Shown piece after piece: positions 56,584-64,000 of a stretch of 64,000 nucleotides of DNA. This DNA is from Ruegeria arenilitoris (GTDB lineage: Bacteria; Pseudomonadota; Alphaproteobacteria; Rhodobacterales; Rhodobacteraceae). Positions within the stretch are counted from its first letter, which is position 1. The number at the start of each line of letters is the position of its first letter. Both the position numbers and the translations under genes were made by a program. The notes beneath the pieces are model-generated. The model made no database searches and was not told the DNA's origin. It saw only the letters and a program-made list of their open reading frames with translations. The stretch is taken from contig NZ_WPYP01000007.1 in the NCBI RefSeq assembly GCF_013030985.1, positions 226,208 to 290,207 of the forward strand, given 5' to 3'.

Positions 56584-58218
56584 TCACTGCCAGCTTGAAA
56601 AAACTTCCCGGGCTTTCTCACTTTCGGGCCGCAGATTTTCGATCCCCCCATAGGGCACACCTTTGCCCAGTGGCAGGTGGGGATACTTTTCGATCATCTT
56701 CTGGTGCCTTTTCATCATGTCCTGAAAGGACGCGCCGGACCAGAGTGAGCCACCGATATCAGGTGTGGATTCACGAGGGTCACGCAACACGTTATAAACC
56801 GGCGCTGCAGCGCCAGGCACACCGGGCGCCGGCAAGTGCATTTTGAATTCCTGCTTAACAATCGAACGCAGAACAGGGCCTTCATAGATATAGACGTAGT
56901 CTCGGCGTGAGTTCCCTTCGCCCTCCAAAAGCAATGCGGTCTGGTCTATCCCATCTATCACACGATCGCGCGGAATATGTTCACTGCCTCCCGCGATCCG
57001 AGCCAGCGTGGTGTATAGGTCTGAGACATGAATAATGTCACCGGCATAGCTGCCGGCTTCGACGGCGGCCGGCCATCTGACAAAAGCATCAACCCGCACA
57101 CCTCCTTCAAGGTGTTCAGCTTTACCACCGCGATATATCAACTCCATCATCCCCGAATCCGGCGAGTATTGTTTGAAAATCCCGTTGTCCGCCATAAAAA
57201 TGACCAGCGTGTTCTCGGATATACCGAGGTCATCAATCTTGGCCAGCAATTCGCCAAACCATGTATCTACAACTTCCAACTTGTCCGCCATGAAGCCACC
57301 ATTCCGACTCGTTTGCTGATCGGAATAGGTGAAGTTCAACGGATATAGCGGCCAATATTGCAGGAAGAAGGGAGAGTCTTCTTTCGATAGTAGTTCGAGT
57401 TGCTCCAGGGCTTGGGATTGATAGCGTTCATTCATTCGCTCGTAATGCGCCTGCGTCCATTCTTCACCCGGAGCGAGGTCAACTTCTCGGGCCAATCCTC
57501 CCGCCTTAGCCTCCAACCCCGTCACAAGCCCATAGGGTTTGAACAGTTGGTCAACGGCAAATTCACCGGACTGGGTAGATCGGTGCCAACCGTTTAGATT
57601 GCTCGCCGCTGCGGCTTCAGGTGTCATCAAACTCAGCTGCACTTGCTGATGGACAGGAAAAAAGGCGTTATCGAACCCCTGATTGTGCGGGAACGACTGC
57701 TCAATATCTCCCTGATGCCATTTACCTACATGGGCAGTATTGTAACCGGATTGCTTTAGGATCTCAGCCAGCGTCACCTCATCTGCCGCCAGCCCTTCGC
57801 CGACCAGGGCAACTTTCACTTCTTCCTGCCCGGCACGAACCGGGTGGCGACCCGTCAAAAAAGCCGTTCTTGTCGGAGTGCAAGAGGGCTCTGTATACAT
57901 GCGCATGAGAGAAAGGCTCTCAGCGGCGAAATCGTTGATTTCCGGGGTATCAAAGCCCGTCACATAGTTCATTGCCCGGCTGCCCATCAGGCCGAAACTC
58001 ACATCGTCTATCAGTACAAAGAATATGTTTGGTGGGCGGTCGTTATTGGCTGATCGAATAGCCGCAAGCCTTGCATCGACTTCGAGATCCTGCGCGTCCC
58101 ATTGATCACCGAATTGCGCCCGAAGGAATTCGTACTCGCCGTCATGTACAATCGGTTGCCCTTGTGCATGCAGAGTTGTTGCAGCAGTCAACGCAGCAAA
58201 AATGGTTCGAAAAAGCAT
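56584..58218 (-). CDS. secreted arylsulfatase-type sulfatase
   Basis: A 544-residue type I sulfatase. The signal peptide MLFRTIFAALTAATTLHAQG is followed by NIFFVLIDDVSFG with metal ligands D71 and D72. CTPTRTAFLTGRH is the formylglycine motif: C113 would be converted by a maturase, not seen in this window. HVGKWHQGD and MADNGIFK are further active-site segments. Substrate unknown. GAGGGGG precedes ATG 58218. It sits between intact rplW and the rplW scar, so it was inserted into the S10 operon. Confidence 0.9.
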   Translation of the reverse strand: MLFRTIFAALTAATTLHAQGQPIVHDGEYEFLRAQFGDQWDAQDLEVDARLAAIRSANNDRPPNIFFVLIDDVSFGLMGSRAMNYVTGFDTPEINDFAAESLSLMRMYTEPSCTPTRTAFLTGRHPVRAGQEEVKVALVGEGLAADEVTLAEILKQSGYNTAHVGKWHQGDIEQSFPHNQGFDNAFFPVHQQVQLSLMTPEAAAASNLNGWHRSTQSGEFAVDQLFKPYGLVTGLEAKAGGLAREVDLAPGEEWTQAHYERMNERYQSQALEQLELLSKEDSPFFLQYWPLYPLNFTYSDQQTSRNGGFMADKLEVVDTWFGELLAKIDDLGISENTLVIFMADNGIFKQYSPDSGMMELIYRGGKAEHLEGGVRVDAFVRWPAAVEAGSYAGDIIHVSDLYTTLARIAGGSEHIPRDRVIDGIDQTALLLEGEGNSRRDYVYIYEGPVLRSIVKQEFKMHLPAPGVPGAAAPVYNVLRDPRESTPDIGGSLWSGASFQDMMKRHQKMIEKYPHLPLGKGVPYGGIENLRPESEKAREVFSSWQ

Positions 58219-58316
58219 CAAATCCCCCTCATTAACTATCGTCTCAAGGATAGCGGTTTGAGCCCGCCAGTCAAACATTCAACAATTTGAAGGAGAGTGT
58301 CGCGTCAAACAAAAAA

Positions 58317-58338
58317 GGCCCCCGCTTTCGCGGGGGCC
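58317..58338 (-). terminator. intrinsic terminator after rplW
   Basis: A 9-bp perfect stem GGCCCCCGC / GCGGGGGCC with a 4-base loop and six T on the minus strand, 28 bases past the rplW stop. It ends the rpsJ-rplC-rplD-rplW transcript. Confidence 0.92.
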
Positions 58339-58365
58339 CTTATCTCTCTCCAAAGACGGGTCCGA

Positions 58366-58662
58366 TCAGAGACCGGTGGACACGTCGATGGTGTTGCCCT
58401 CTTCCAGGGTCACATATGCTTTTTTGACGTCTTTCCGACGGCCCAGCTGGCCACGGAACCGCTTGACCTTGCCTTTGGTCACGGTGGTGTTCACCGCCTT
58501 GACCTTCACACCAAACAGCGCCTCAACGGCCTCTTTGATCTGCGGCTTGTTGCTGTCGATCGCCACTTCAAAGACAACCGCGCCGTTTTCGGACGCCATG
58601 GTCGACTTTTCGGTGATGATCGGCTTGCGGATCACGTCGTAGTGTTCTGCCTTCGCGCTCAT
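58366..58662 (-). CDS. rplW: 50S ribosomal protein L23
   Basis: A 98-residue L23. [20 protein letters not shown] and [19 protein letters not shown] are conserved. Forms the exit-tunnel docking site for trigger factor and SRP. Overlaps rplD by four bases. Its 3' end exists a second time at 56420-56580. Confidence 0.98.
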   Translation of the reverse strand: MSAKAEHYDVIRKPIITEKSTMASENGAVVFEVAIDSNKPQIKEAVEALFGVKVKAVNTTVTKGKVKRFRGQLGRRKDVKKAYVTLEEGNTIDVSTGL

Positions 58663-59276
58663 TTCAGACGAGCCTCCAGTGCTTCGACAGCCGCTTTGGT
58701 GAGCACCAGGGTGTCACGCTTGAGGATGTCATAGACGTTTGCGCCCATCGACGGCAGGATATCCAGACCTTCGATGTTCTTGGACGCTTTCAGGAACCCT
58801 TCGTTCACGGTCGCACCGTCGATGACCAGAGCGCGCTTCCAGCCCAGGTTTGCAACCTGTTTGGCCAGAGCGGCAGTCTTGCCTTCGGCTTCGGCGTTCT
58901 CGATCACAACCAGTTCACCTGCTTTGGCTTTGGCCGACAGAGCGTGGCGCAGGCCAAGCTTGCGGAACTTCTTCGGCAGGTCGTGGCCGTGCGAACGAGG
59001 GGTCGGGCCCTTGTAGATACCACCTTTGCGGAAGATCGGCGCGTTACGGTCACCATGGCGAGCGCCACCGGTGCCCTTCTGGCGATAAATCTTCTTGGTC
59101 GAGTAGCTGGTTTCCGAGCGGGTCTTGACCTTGTGGGTGCCAGCCTGCGCATTGTTGCGCTGCCAACGGACCACACGGTGCAGGATGTCCGCACGAGGCT
59201 CGAGACCGAACAGATCGGCGTTCAGCTCGATGTCGCCGGCTTTGCCGCCGTCCAGTTTGATTACATCAAGTTTCAT
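58659..59276 (-). CDS. rplD: 50S ribosomal protein L4
   Basis: A 205-residue L4. The tunnel loop region [22 protein letters not shown] is intact. In enterobacteria L4 represses its own operon through the leader; here a leader hairpin exists, but the link is untested. Overlaps rplC by four bases. Confidence 0.98.
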   Translation of the reverse strand: MKLDVIKLDGGKAGDIELNADLFGLEPRADILHRVVRWQRNNAQAGTHKVKTRSETSYSTKKIYRQKGTGGARHGDRNAPIFRKGGIYKGPTPRSHGHDLPKKFRKLGLRHALSAKAKAGELVVIENAEAEGKTAALAKQVANLGWKRALVIDGATVNEGFLKASKNIEGLDILPSMGANVYDILKRDTLVLTKAAVEALEARLK

Positions 59277-59998
59277 GCTTCACCACCTTCCGCGGGAGCT
59301 TCTTCCGCAGGTGCTTCGGTTGCAGCCGATTTCACAGCAGCCGGGAAAGGCAGGCCTTCCGGTGCTTTCTTCTTGACGGCGTCCTTGACGGTAACCCAGC
59401 CCGATTTCGGTCCGGGAACGGCGCCTTTGATGAAGACCAGACCACGGTCGGCGTCGGTTTTGACAACCTCCAGGTTCTGGGTGGTGACACGGGCAGCACC
59501 CATGTGACCGGCCATCTTCTTGCCTTTGAACACCTTGCCCGGGTCCTGACACTGACCGGTCGAACCGTGCGAACGGTGGCTGATCGAAACACCGTGCGAG
59601 GCGCGCAGACCACCGAAGTTGTGGCGCTTCATCGCACCGGCAAAGCCTTTACCGATCGAGGTACCCGAAACGTCAACCTTCTGACCTTCCAGGAAGTGTT
59701 CTGCCGAAATCTCGGCGCCCACTTCGATCAGGCCATCTTCGGAGACGCGGAACTCGGCCAGCTTACGCTTGGGCTCGACCTTGGCAGCGGCATAGTGACC
59801 GCGCATGGCCTTCGAGGTGCGTTTTGCCTTGGCAGCACCGGCGCCCAGCTGAACGGCGGTGTAGCCGTCTTTGTCAGCGGTACGCTGTGCAACGACCTGC
59901 AGGTTGTCCAGGTGAAGAACGGTCACAGGAATCTGCTTGCCGTCTTCCATGAACAGGCGGGTCATGCCGACTTTTTTTGCGATAATACCAGAGCGCAT
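59273..59998 (-). CDS. rplC: 50S ribosomal protein L3
   Basis: A 241-residue L3. [20 protein letters not shown] and [20 protein letters not shown] are diagnostic. The C-terminus has an alphaproteobacterial Ala/Glu-rich extension. 18 bases after rpsJ. Confidence 0.98.
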   Translation of the reverse strand: MRSGIIAKKVGMTRLFMEDGKQIPVTVLHLDNLQVVAQRTADKDGYTAVQLGAGAAKAKRTSKAMRGHYAAAKVEPKRKLAEFRVSEDGLIEVGAEISAEHFLEGQKVDVSGTSIGKGFAGAMKRHNFGGLRASHGVSISHRSHGSTGQCQDPGKVFKGKKMAGHMGAARVTTQNLEVVKTDADRGLVFIKGAVPGPKSGWVTVKDAVKKKAPEGLPFPAAVKSAATEAPAEEAPAEGGEA

Positions 59999-60016
59999 AA
60001 TCTATACCCTCCGATC

Positions 60017-60331
60017 TTACGACTGCAGTTTGATCTCGACGTCCACACCAGCAGCGAGGTCGAGCTTCATCAGCGCGTCAACGGTCTGGGGGGTCGGATC
60101 AACGATGTCGAGCAGACGCTTGTGCGTACGGATCTCGAACTGGTCGCGGGATTTCTTGTCAACGTGAGGGCCACGGAGAACCGTGAACTTCTCAATCTTG
60201 TTCGGCAGCGGGATCGGGCCGCGCACGTTCGCGCCGGTCCGCTTGGCAGTGTTGACGATCTCTTGCGTGCTGGCATCCAGAACGCGATAGTCAAATGCCT
60301 TCAGCCGAATACGGATGTTTTGGCTTTGCAT
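60017..60331 (-). CDS. rpsJ: 30S ribosomal protein S10
   Basis: A 104-residue S10. [20 protein letters not shown] and [20 protein letters not shown] are conserved. S10 also acts in antitermination with NusB. It heads the S10 segment behind its own promoter and leader hairpin; tuf, its usual upstream neighbour, is only a scar. Confidence 0.98.
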   Translation of the reverse strand: MQSQNIRIRLKAFDYRVLDASTQEIVNTAKRTGANVRGPIPLPNKIEKFTVLRGPHVDKKSRDQFEIRTHKRLLDIVDPTPQTVDALMKLDLAAGVDVEIKLQS

Positions 60332-60380
60332 ATTAACAGCCTTTTATCAGGCGTTGAGGTTGAGAGGAGGACAAGCGCGC

Positions 60381-60462
60381 ATCGCCAACCCTCATCGAAC
60401 CCAAAAGGCGGGAATCACCCCGCCTTGATGTTCTTATTGAGAACTCGCGCGATCTACAGGGG
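60381..60462. repeat. rpsJ leader repeat, copy 1
   Basis: An 82-base stretch that recurs with substitutions at 61480-61561. It contains the -10 of the rpsJ promoter and the leader hairpin. Shared core segments are AACCCAAAAGGC and CACCCCGCCTTGATGTTCTT. This copy is the functional one. Confidence 0.8.
60405..60426 (-). terminator. leader hairpin / attenuator before rpsJ
   Basis: AAGGCGGG / CCCGCCTT with a 6-base loop is followed by a T-run on the minus strand, between the promoter candidate and the rpsJ start. Either an attenuator in the S10 leader or the former terminator of an upstream gene. Confidence 0.6.
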
Positions 60463-60479
60463 TTGGTGGGGTTTGGCAA
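60451..60479 (-). promoter_or_regulatory. promoter candidate for the rpsJ segment
   Basis: Minus-strand TTGCCA (60474-60479) and TAGATC (60451-60456), 17 bases apart. The -35 equals those before rpmC and rplO. Leader length to rpsJ is about 110 bases. The second leader copy near 61561 lacks the matching -35. Confidence 0.55.
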
Positions 60480-60560
60480 GGGGGAAGTTGGCTAGAGGGC
60501 TTTATGTTGCGCACTCGTGAGTTCAACACCGCAATCCAGCGCCTGAAACCCGGCTTAAGC

Positions 60561-61244
60561 TTAAGACGTTAACCCGTCCGCACAGCGAATTTCAGCCTCC
60601 TCGGTCAAGTATTCACGCACTGATTGTTGTGCGTTTTTTTCATTCTTATCTGTAATATCCAAACATAGCGCAATACCGACTGTAAGCTCAGCGACGTCTT
60701 TGAAGAACGCGTCCAATTGGTCCATCGACGGGGGATTGTAAATACGGGTCAGCACAATGACCCGAGGATCAAGCGGATAGCGTGCTGACAGCCCGCAATA
60801 CTCATAAGTTTCCGAACCTCGCTCCGCAGTGCATCCCAATGAATACTGTATTGGCGAAGAGTTTGGCGTGAGATGCAAAAGCCTGAATCCGCTGCCCTCG
60901 CCCGTATTCACTGTATATCCCGGTAGCCTCAAGTGCTCTGGCACGGGCTCTGGATTAGTATACCATCCACCGGGACCAGTCGGCGACATAAGAAAATCCG
61001 AATCCTGATTAAGCTGTTTAATATGGATTACCGTATGGTCCAAAATTGGCATTCCCATCAGCATTTCGTTCAACCAATCGAGCCTGTTGATCGGAAGAAA
61101 GTTCGTGTCGGTGTCCCACCCCCAATAGTCTTCACCTGCGTAGAATGTGCGAGTATTCAACTGAACGACAAAATCTTCTTCAGCTTGCAGCGCAGAAGCA
61201 CTTGGTAAGACCAAAGCAAAAGCAAAGAGAATTCTTAAAACCAT
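60561..61244 (-). CDS. secreted protein of unknown function
   Basis: A 227-residue protein with signal peptide MVLRILFAFALVLPSASALQA. The mature part is acidic and aromatic-rich (YAGEDYWGWDTDTNFLP) with four cysteines (GCTAERG, YCGLS, CLDIT, RCADG), which could form disulfides in the periplasm. No family recognised. ATG 61244 is used; an in-frame TTG three codons earlier is weaker. It lies between the tuf scar and rpsJ, with lower GC than its neighbours, so probably acquired. Confidence 0.65.
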   Translation of the reverse strand: MVLRILFAFALVLPSASALQAEEDFVVQLNTRTFYAGEDYWGWDTDTNFLPINRLDWLNEMLMGMPILDHTVIHIKQLNQDSDFLMSPTGPGGWYTNPEPVPEHLRLPGYTVNTGEGSGFRLLHLTPNSSPIQYSLGCTAERGSETYEYCGLSARYPLDPRVIVLTRIYNPPSMDQLDAFFKDVAELTVGIALCLDITDKNEKNAQQSVREYLTEEAEIRCADGLTS

Positions 61245-61326
61245 GAACGGCAATCTTCTTTAAGTTGTTTCGAGGCACAGTCGGCATTCGAAACACGAAA
61301 TGCAAGTAACATGACACTTCACAGAA

Positions 61327-61353
61327 AAGGCCGCCCCGATGTGGGACGACCTT
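61327..61353 (-). terminator. terminator following the tuf scar
   Basis: AAGGTCGTCCC / GGGGCGGCCTT with G-U pairs and a short T-run on the minus strand, 71 bases past the tuf stop. Likely the original tuf terminator kept with the remnant. Confidence 0.65.
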
Positions 61354-61424
61354 CTTTAGTTCAACGGTGTGGGCTCTCATTGCTCTTTCAGAGCAGCTGC
61401 CGCCCACCAGTCGGCAGAGCCGCC

Positions 61425-61484
61425 TTACTCGATGATTTTCGACACAACGCCGGCGCCGACGGTGCGGCCGCCTTCGCGGATCGC
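61425..61484 (-). pseudogene. tuf: 3' remnant of tuf (elongation factor Tu)
   Basis: The minus strand encodes AIREGGRTVGAGVVSKIIE and a stop, the exact C-terminus of EF-Tu. Upstream of the Ala codon the homology ends abruptly and changes into a copy of the rpsJ leader. It is therefore a scar, not a gene. In most relatives an intact tuf precedes rpsJ. The rest of the 61245-61637 gap holds only this scar, its terminator and the leader copy. Confidence 0.92.
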
Positions 61485-61561
61485 TAATCCTCATTGAACC
61501 CAAAAGGCAGGACCCACCCCGCCTTGATGTTCTTGATTAGGTATCACGCGTACTACAAGGG
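61480..61561. repeat. rpsJ leader repeat, copy 2 fused to the tuf remnant
   Basis: Diverged copy of 60381-60462. The junction with tuf lies at a shared CGAT-CGCG stretch. Its hairpin arms have mismatches and its promoter -35 is lost, so it looks inactive. Confidence 0.8.
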
Positions 61562-61637
61562 ATGCGGCATGTGACGAGAGGTAAATTCAAGAACGCCGAA
61601 AGTTCCGTTTTTCTTGCGTGATTACATTCGATGCGGC

Positions 61638-62741
61638 TTAGTGAGTGGCCCGGCTGCCCTTCAATCTTTGCACCATTTTTGGCCCGGCCAGCCACTCGCG
61701 GAATTGTCCTATTGGCCGTTCAAAGTAGCGGGCAAAAACAATGCCGATTGCAAGCGAGCCGAACAGCAGTATCAGGTCTCGACCAACGACATCCGCGACC
61801 GTCGCATCCAAAAGATGCAGAGCTGGGTAGTGCGTCACGTAAACCGAAAAGCTTGCACCGGCCAGCCAACGCACCTGTCGGTGCCCCGGCATATTCTTGG
61901 GATCCAGAACTGCGATCCCGACCACAAACATGGCGGTAAAGATACCGATCAGGAAGTTCCACAAGAATTCGTCCGAAAACCCCAGAGCCCAGCGGGCGTC
62001 CGACACCCCGAACGCCTGGGCTGTTGCATCGACCAAAAGCTCAGGAACCCCCAACAGGTGGCCGGCAAGATAGCAAGCGGGTCCGAGCAGGACCAACAGC
62101 CAGCCGACCCAACGTGCAGCATTAGCAGGACCACCGGACTTGACCCACTTCCACAGCCCCACACCCATCAGCCAAGCCGGCATCAGAAGCATGATATTCA
62201 ACCCTGCGACCGCGATAACGACAATCAAGATCGCGACGCGTGACAGGCCCTTCGTGAAAATCGCGAAGCCAAACAGGATGTAGTAGGCCGCCTCATAGCT
62301 TAAGGACCACAGCGGACCGTTGGTGCCCAGGCGGAGACGCCCAAGTGTTGACCACTCATTCGAAAACGTTAGCCCACGCAACAAAAACTCGCCTGTCGGA
62401 TGCGATTGGTAGAAAGGCACCGGGTACGCCTCGGGGTCAATTCCGTAACCGTACGCATCAAAAGCCAGTGTCAGGACCAGCGCCGGTACCATAACTGAAA
62501 AAAGGCGAGTCGCACGATTGAAAACAAATCGAGATCCCGCGCCATCCCGGTCCGCCGCATAAGCAATGACAAGGCCGGAAATGACAAAAAACACGATGAC
62601 AGCGTCGCTACCTACGTTCCAATCGCGCAGGTACGCATAGCTGGTCCCCGTAAAGCGTGGATATGCAAGATGGGACAAAACCACGATCAAAGTCGCAGCA
62701 ACCCGCAAAACATCCAGCCAAAGGGACAGACCGCGTGTCAT
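61638..62741 (-). CDS. membrane acyltransferase (acyltransferase family 3, OafA-like)
   Basis: A 367-residue inner-membrane protein with about ten hydrophobic segments. The N-terminal LDVLRVAATLIVVLSHLAYP holds the Arg and His typical of the family, and FFVISGLVIAY and PLWSLSYEAAYYILFG follow. Family members O-acylate exported sugars or lipids. The acceptor is unknown. ATG 62741 has GGAA upstream and starts 4 bases after the hydroxylase stop; longer in-frame starts lack a site. Confidence 0.88.
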   Translation of the reverse strand: MTRGLSLWLDVLRVAATLIVVLSHLAYPRFTGTSYAYLRDWNVGSDAVIVFFVISGLVIAYAADRDGAGSRFVFNRATRLFSVMVPALVLTLAFDAYGYGIDPEAYPVPFYQSHPTGEFLLRGLTFSNEWSTLGRLRLGTNGPLWSLSYEAAYYILFGFAIFTKGLSRVAILIVVIAVAGLNIMLLMPAWLMGVGLWKWVKSGGPANAARWVGWLLVLLGPACYLAGHLLGVPELLVDATAQAFGVSDARWALGFSDEFLWNFLIGIFTAMFVVGIAVLDPKNMPGHRQVRWLAGASFSVYVTHYPALHLLDATVADVVGRDLILLFGSLAIGIVFARYFERPIGQFREWLAGPKMVQRLKGSRATH

Positions 62742-62745
62742 CTCG

Positions 62746-63738
62746 CTATTTCCGACCGGACGATACATCTTGGGGCGCTGTTTTGAACTCAATCCCCGTA
62801 GCTTCTTCGAAGCTTTCCACGAAGGGGCGAAACAGCGCCTCTTTCAAGTTCCGGTGAGGTTGCTCAATCGGTTTTCCGGTGGCGTCCGCAAGCCCAAAAT
62901 CAAGTTCCTCATAGCCCTTCGGCACATAGAGAGTTCCGAACATCCAGTCCCAAAAAGCGAAGACTTCACCATAGTTTTTGTTGAAGTGTTTCTTGGCTCT
63001 GGAGTGATGTATCTGATGCTGCGCGGGAGAGATGAAAACGTGTTCCAAAACCGGTCCGTAGCTGAGCCAAACATGGCTGTGCCGTAAGTTTGCACCCAAC
63101 AGATTGAATATAAAGTAGCCCGCATTGGCCCCGCCAATGGTCAACAGGTCAATTTTCCCAATGAGCAAGAACAGCACCAAGGCCTGAACAGCGCCCAATA
63201 CAAAACTATAGATCAGGTTCCGGATCAGGATAAAGACCGGGTGGTTTCGATTGGCCGTAAGCGGTGTCATAACCTCGGCCGAGTGATGCAAGGCGTGGAA
63301 CGGCCACAAAAACCGGTTCTCGTGGTGAATGAAATGCGCCCAGTACTTACAAAAATCCAACGTCAGGATCACAATGAGCGTCGCCAATGCGCTTCGCCCC
63401 CAAGTGATATCAAGTGGCTGGAATGCAGTCCCCTGATACCAAACAAGTTGATCCAGCACATAGTTCGCAATCACCGGTGTGAAGAGGGTCGCACTGAATA
63501 TCCCCAATGCGCCAAGGAACAGGTTGATCAGAAAAACTTAAATATCGATGAGGTTGGAGCGGTGGAAATAGACTTCGCGGGGCAGCAGAAACTTTACGAA
63601 ACCTGACGGCCGGCCGCGATACAGCCATATGGCGAAAACCATAAAGATTGTGCAAATCAGATAGAAGGCGGCAAGGCGCGAGTCATAGCTCGTGAAGAAC
63701 CATTGAAACCTCGACCAAACTTTATCAACTACTTCCAA
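62746..63738 (-). pseudogene. fatty acid hydroxylase/sterol desaturase family gene with in-frame stop
   Basis: Two open parts lie in the same frame, separated only by TAA at 63538-63540. Before it the frame reads LPREVYFHRSNLIDI, after it VFLINLFLGALG. The second part keeps all histidine boxes: HFIHH, HALHHS, HSHVWLSYG and HQIHHSRAKKH, which bind the di-iron centre. Start TTG 63738 follows GAGGGAG; 66 codons precede the stop. Re-initiation at ATG 63507 would give 253 residues with the catalytic part but without the first membrane segment. Probably a nonsense mutation or sequencing error. Confidence 0.75.
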
Positions 63739-63947
63739 CTGCAAGCTCCCTCTAACGGGTTTTGGTGCATTGGCCCGCGTCACAATGGCGATATATTGAA
63801 AACTAAATGCGCTAAAATAATGGCAATGCGCGCAAATGCCCGAAAAACACCCTTCGTGAATGGGCTTCCAGGACCTGACTTGCATACGCAAACAGGTGTC
63901 ATCGAACCCAATCAACAGAGGTTAAATTTCTCGTCCTTGGAACCAAA

Positions 63948-63973
63948 AAAGGGCGCCCCGAGGGACGCCCTTT
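63948..63973 (-). terminator. intrinsic terminator of a gene beyond the right edge
   Basis: AAAGGGCGTCC / GGGCGCCCTTT on the minus strand with one G-U pair and six T. A TGA at 63982-63984 on that strand, just before the hairpin, may be the stop of a gene that lies outside the window; too little is visible to name it. Confidence 0.8.
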
Positions 63974-64000
63974 CCGATTGATCATTCGCGAGTGCGAATT

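Noticed and set aside
63538..63540. Programmed recoding of the TAA in the hydroxylase gene
   Set aside because: TAA is not a known selenocysteine or pyrrolysine codon, and no slippery sequence or structure is apparent; a mutation is simpler.

Overview
The window reads as chromosomal DNA of an alphaproteobacterium of the Roseobacter/Rhodobacteraceae type. The evidence is the AapJQMP general amino-acid transporter, an ATP12 chaperone, the rpmH-rnpA-yidD block followed further on by yidC-MOSC-yihA-argB, a zinc-type adenylate kinase, DUF1127, and the protein sequences of the ribosomal genes. This placement is inferred from the sequence, not from a search.

Layout. (1) 1-780: the end of an unrecognised gene and a decayed IS3-type OrfA fragment. 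(2) 779-11500: a sugar-utilisation locus. On the minus strand lie a periplasmic sugar-binding protein, ABC ATPase, permease, a second paralogous binding protein, a PfkB kinase and a GH65 disaccharide phosphorylase. A divergent pair follows: a SorC-type regulator (plus) and beta-phosphoglucomutase (minus), with a palindromic operator candidate between them. Together they can import a glucosyl-disaccharide-like sugar, phosphorolyse it to beta-hexose-1-P, convert that to hexose-6-P and phosphorylate the other half. (3) 11500-12211: a gene-poor gap, then tRNA-Arg(ACG). (4) 12353-15908: sensor kinase, MerA-like flavoprotein and VTT membrane protein. (5) 16206-26730: a plus-strand housekeeping block, rpmH, rnpA, yidD, aidB, ttcA, an EAL protein, yidC, MOSC, yihA, argB, a ferredoxin-like gene and a SixA-type phosphatase. 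(6) 26776-31350: aapJQMP. (7) 31558-38793: ATP12, HAD phosphatase, RluA synthase, enoyl-CoA hydratase, rarA, Do-type protease and an orphan TAXI binding protein. (8) 38868-60331: the S10-spc-alpha ribosomal supercluster on the minus strand in canonical gene order. (9) 60561-63738: a secreted protein, a tuf 3' scar, an acyltransferase and a broken fatty-acid hydroxylase gene.

The most unusual feature is that the ribosomal supercluster is broken by unrelated genes at rplW/rplB (sulfatase and a membrane-anchored protein), rplP/rpmC (three genes) and rpmD/rplO (three genes). tuf upstream of rpsJ is reduced to its last codons. Each break carries an intrinsic terminator, and the rpmC, rplO, rpsM and rpsJ segments each have a plausible sigma70 promoter of their own (TTGCCA or TTGACG, 17 bp, TATACG-like). 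Two breaks keep recombination scars: a decayed second copy of the rplW 3' end with its terminator on the far side of the sulfatase gene, and a second copy of the rpsJ leader fused to the tuf 3' end.

No CRISPR array, intact insertion sequence, rRNA operon or prophage was seen.
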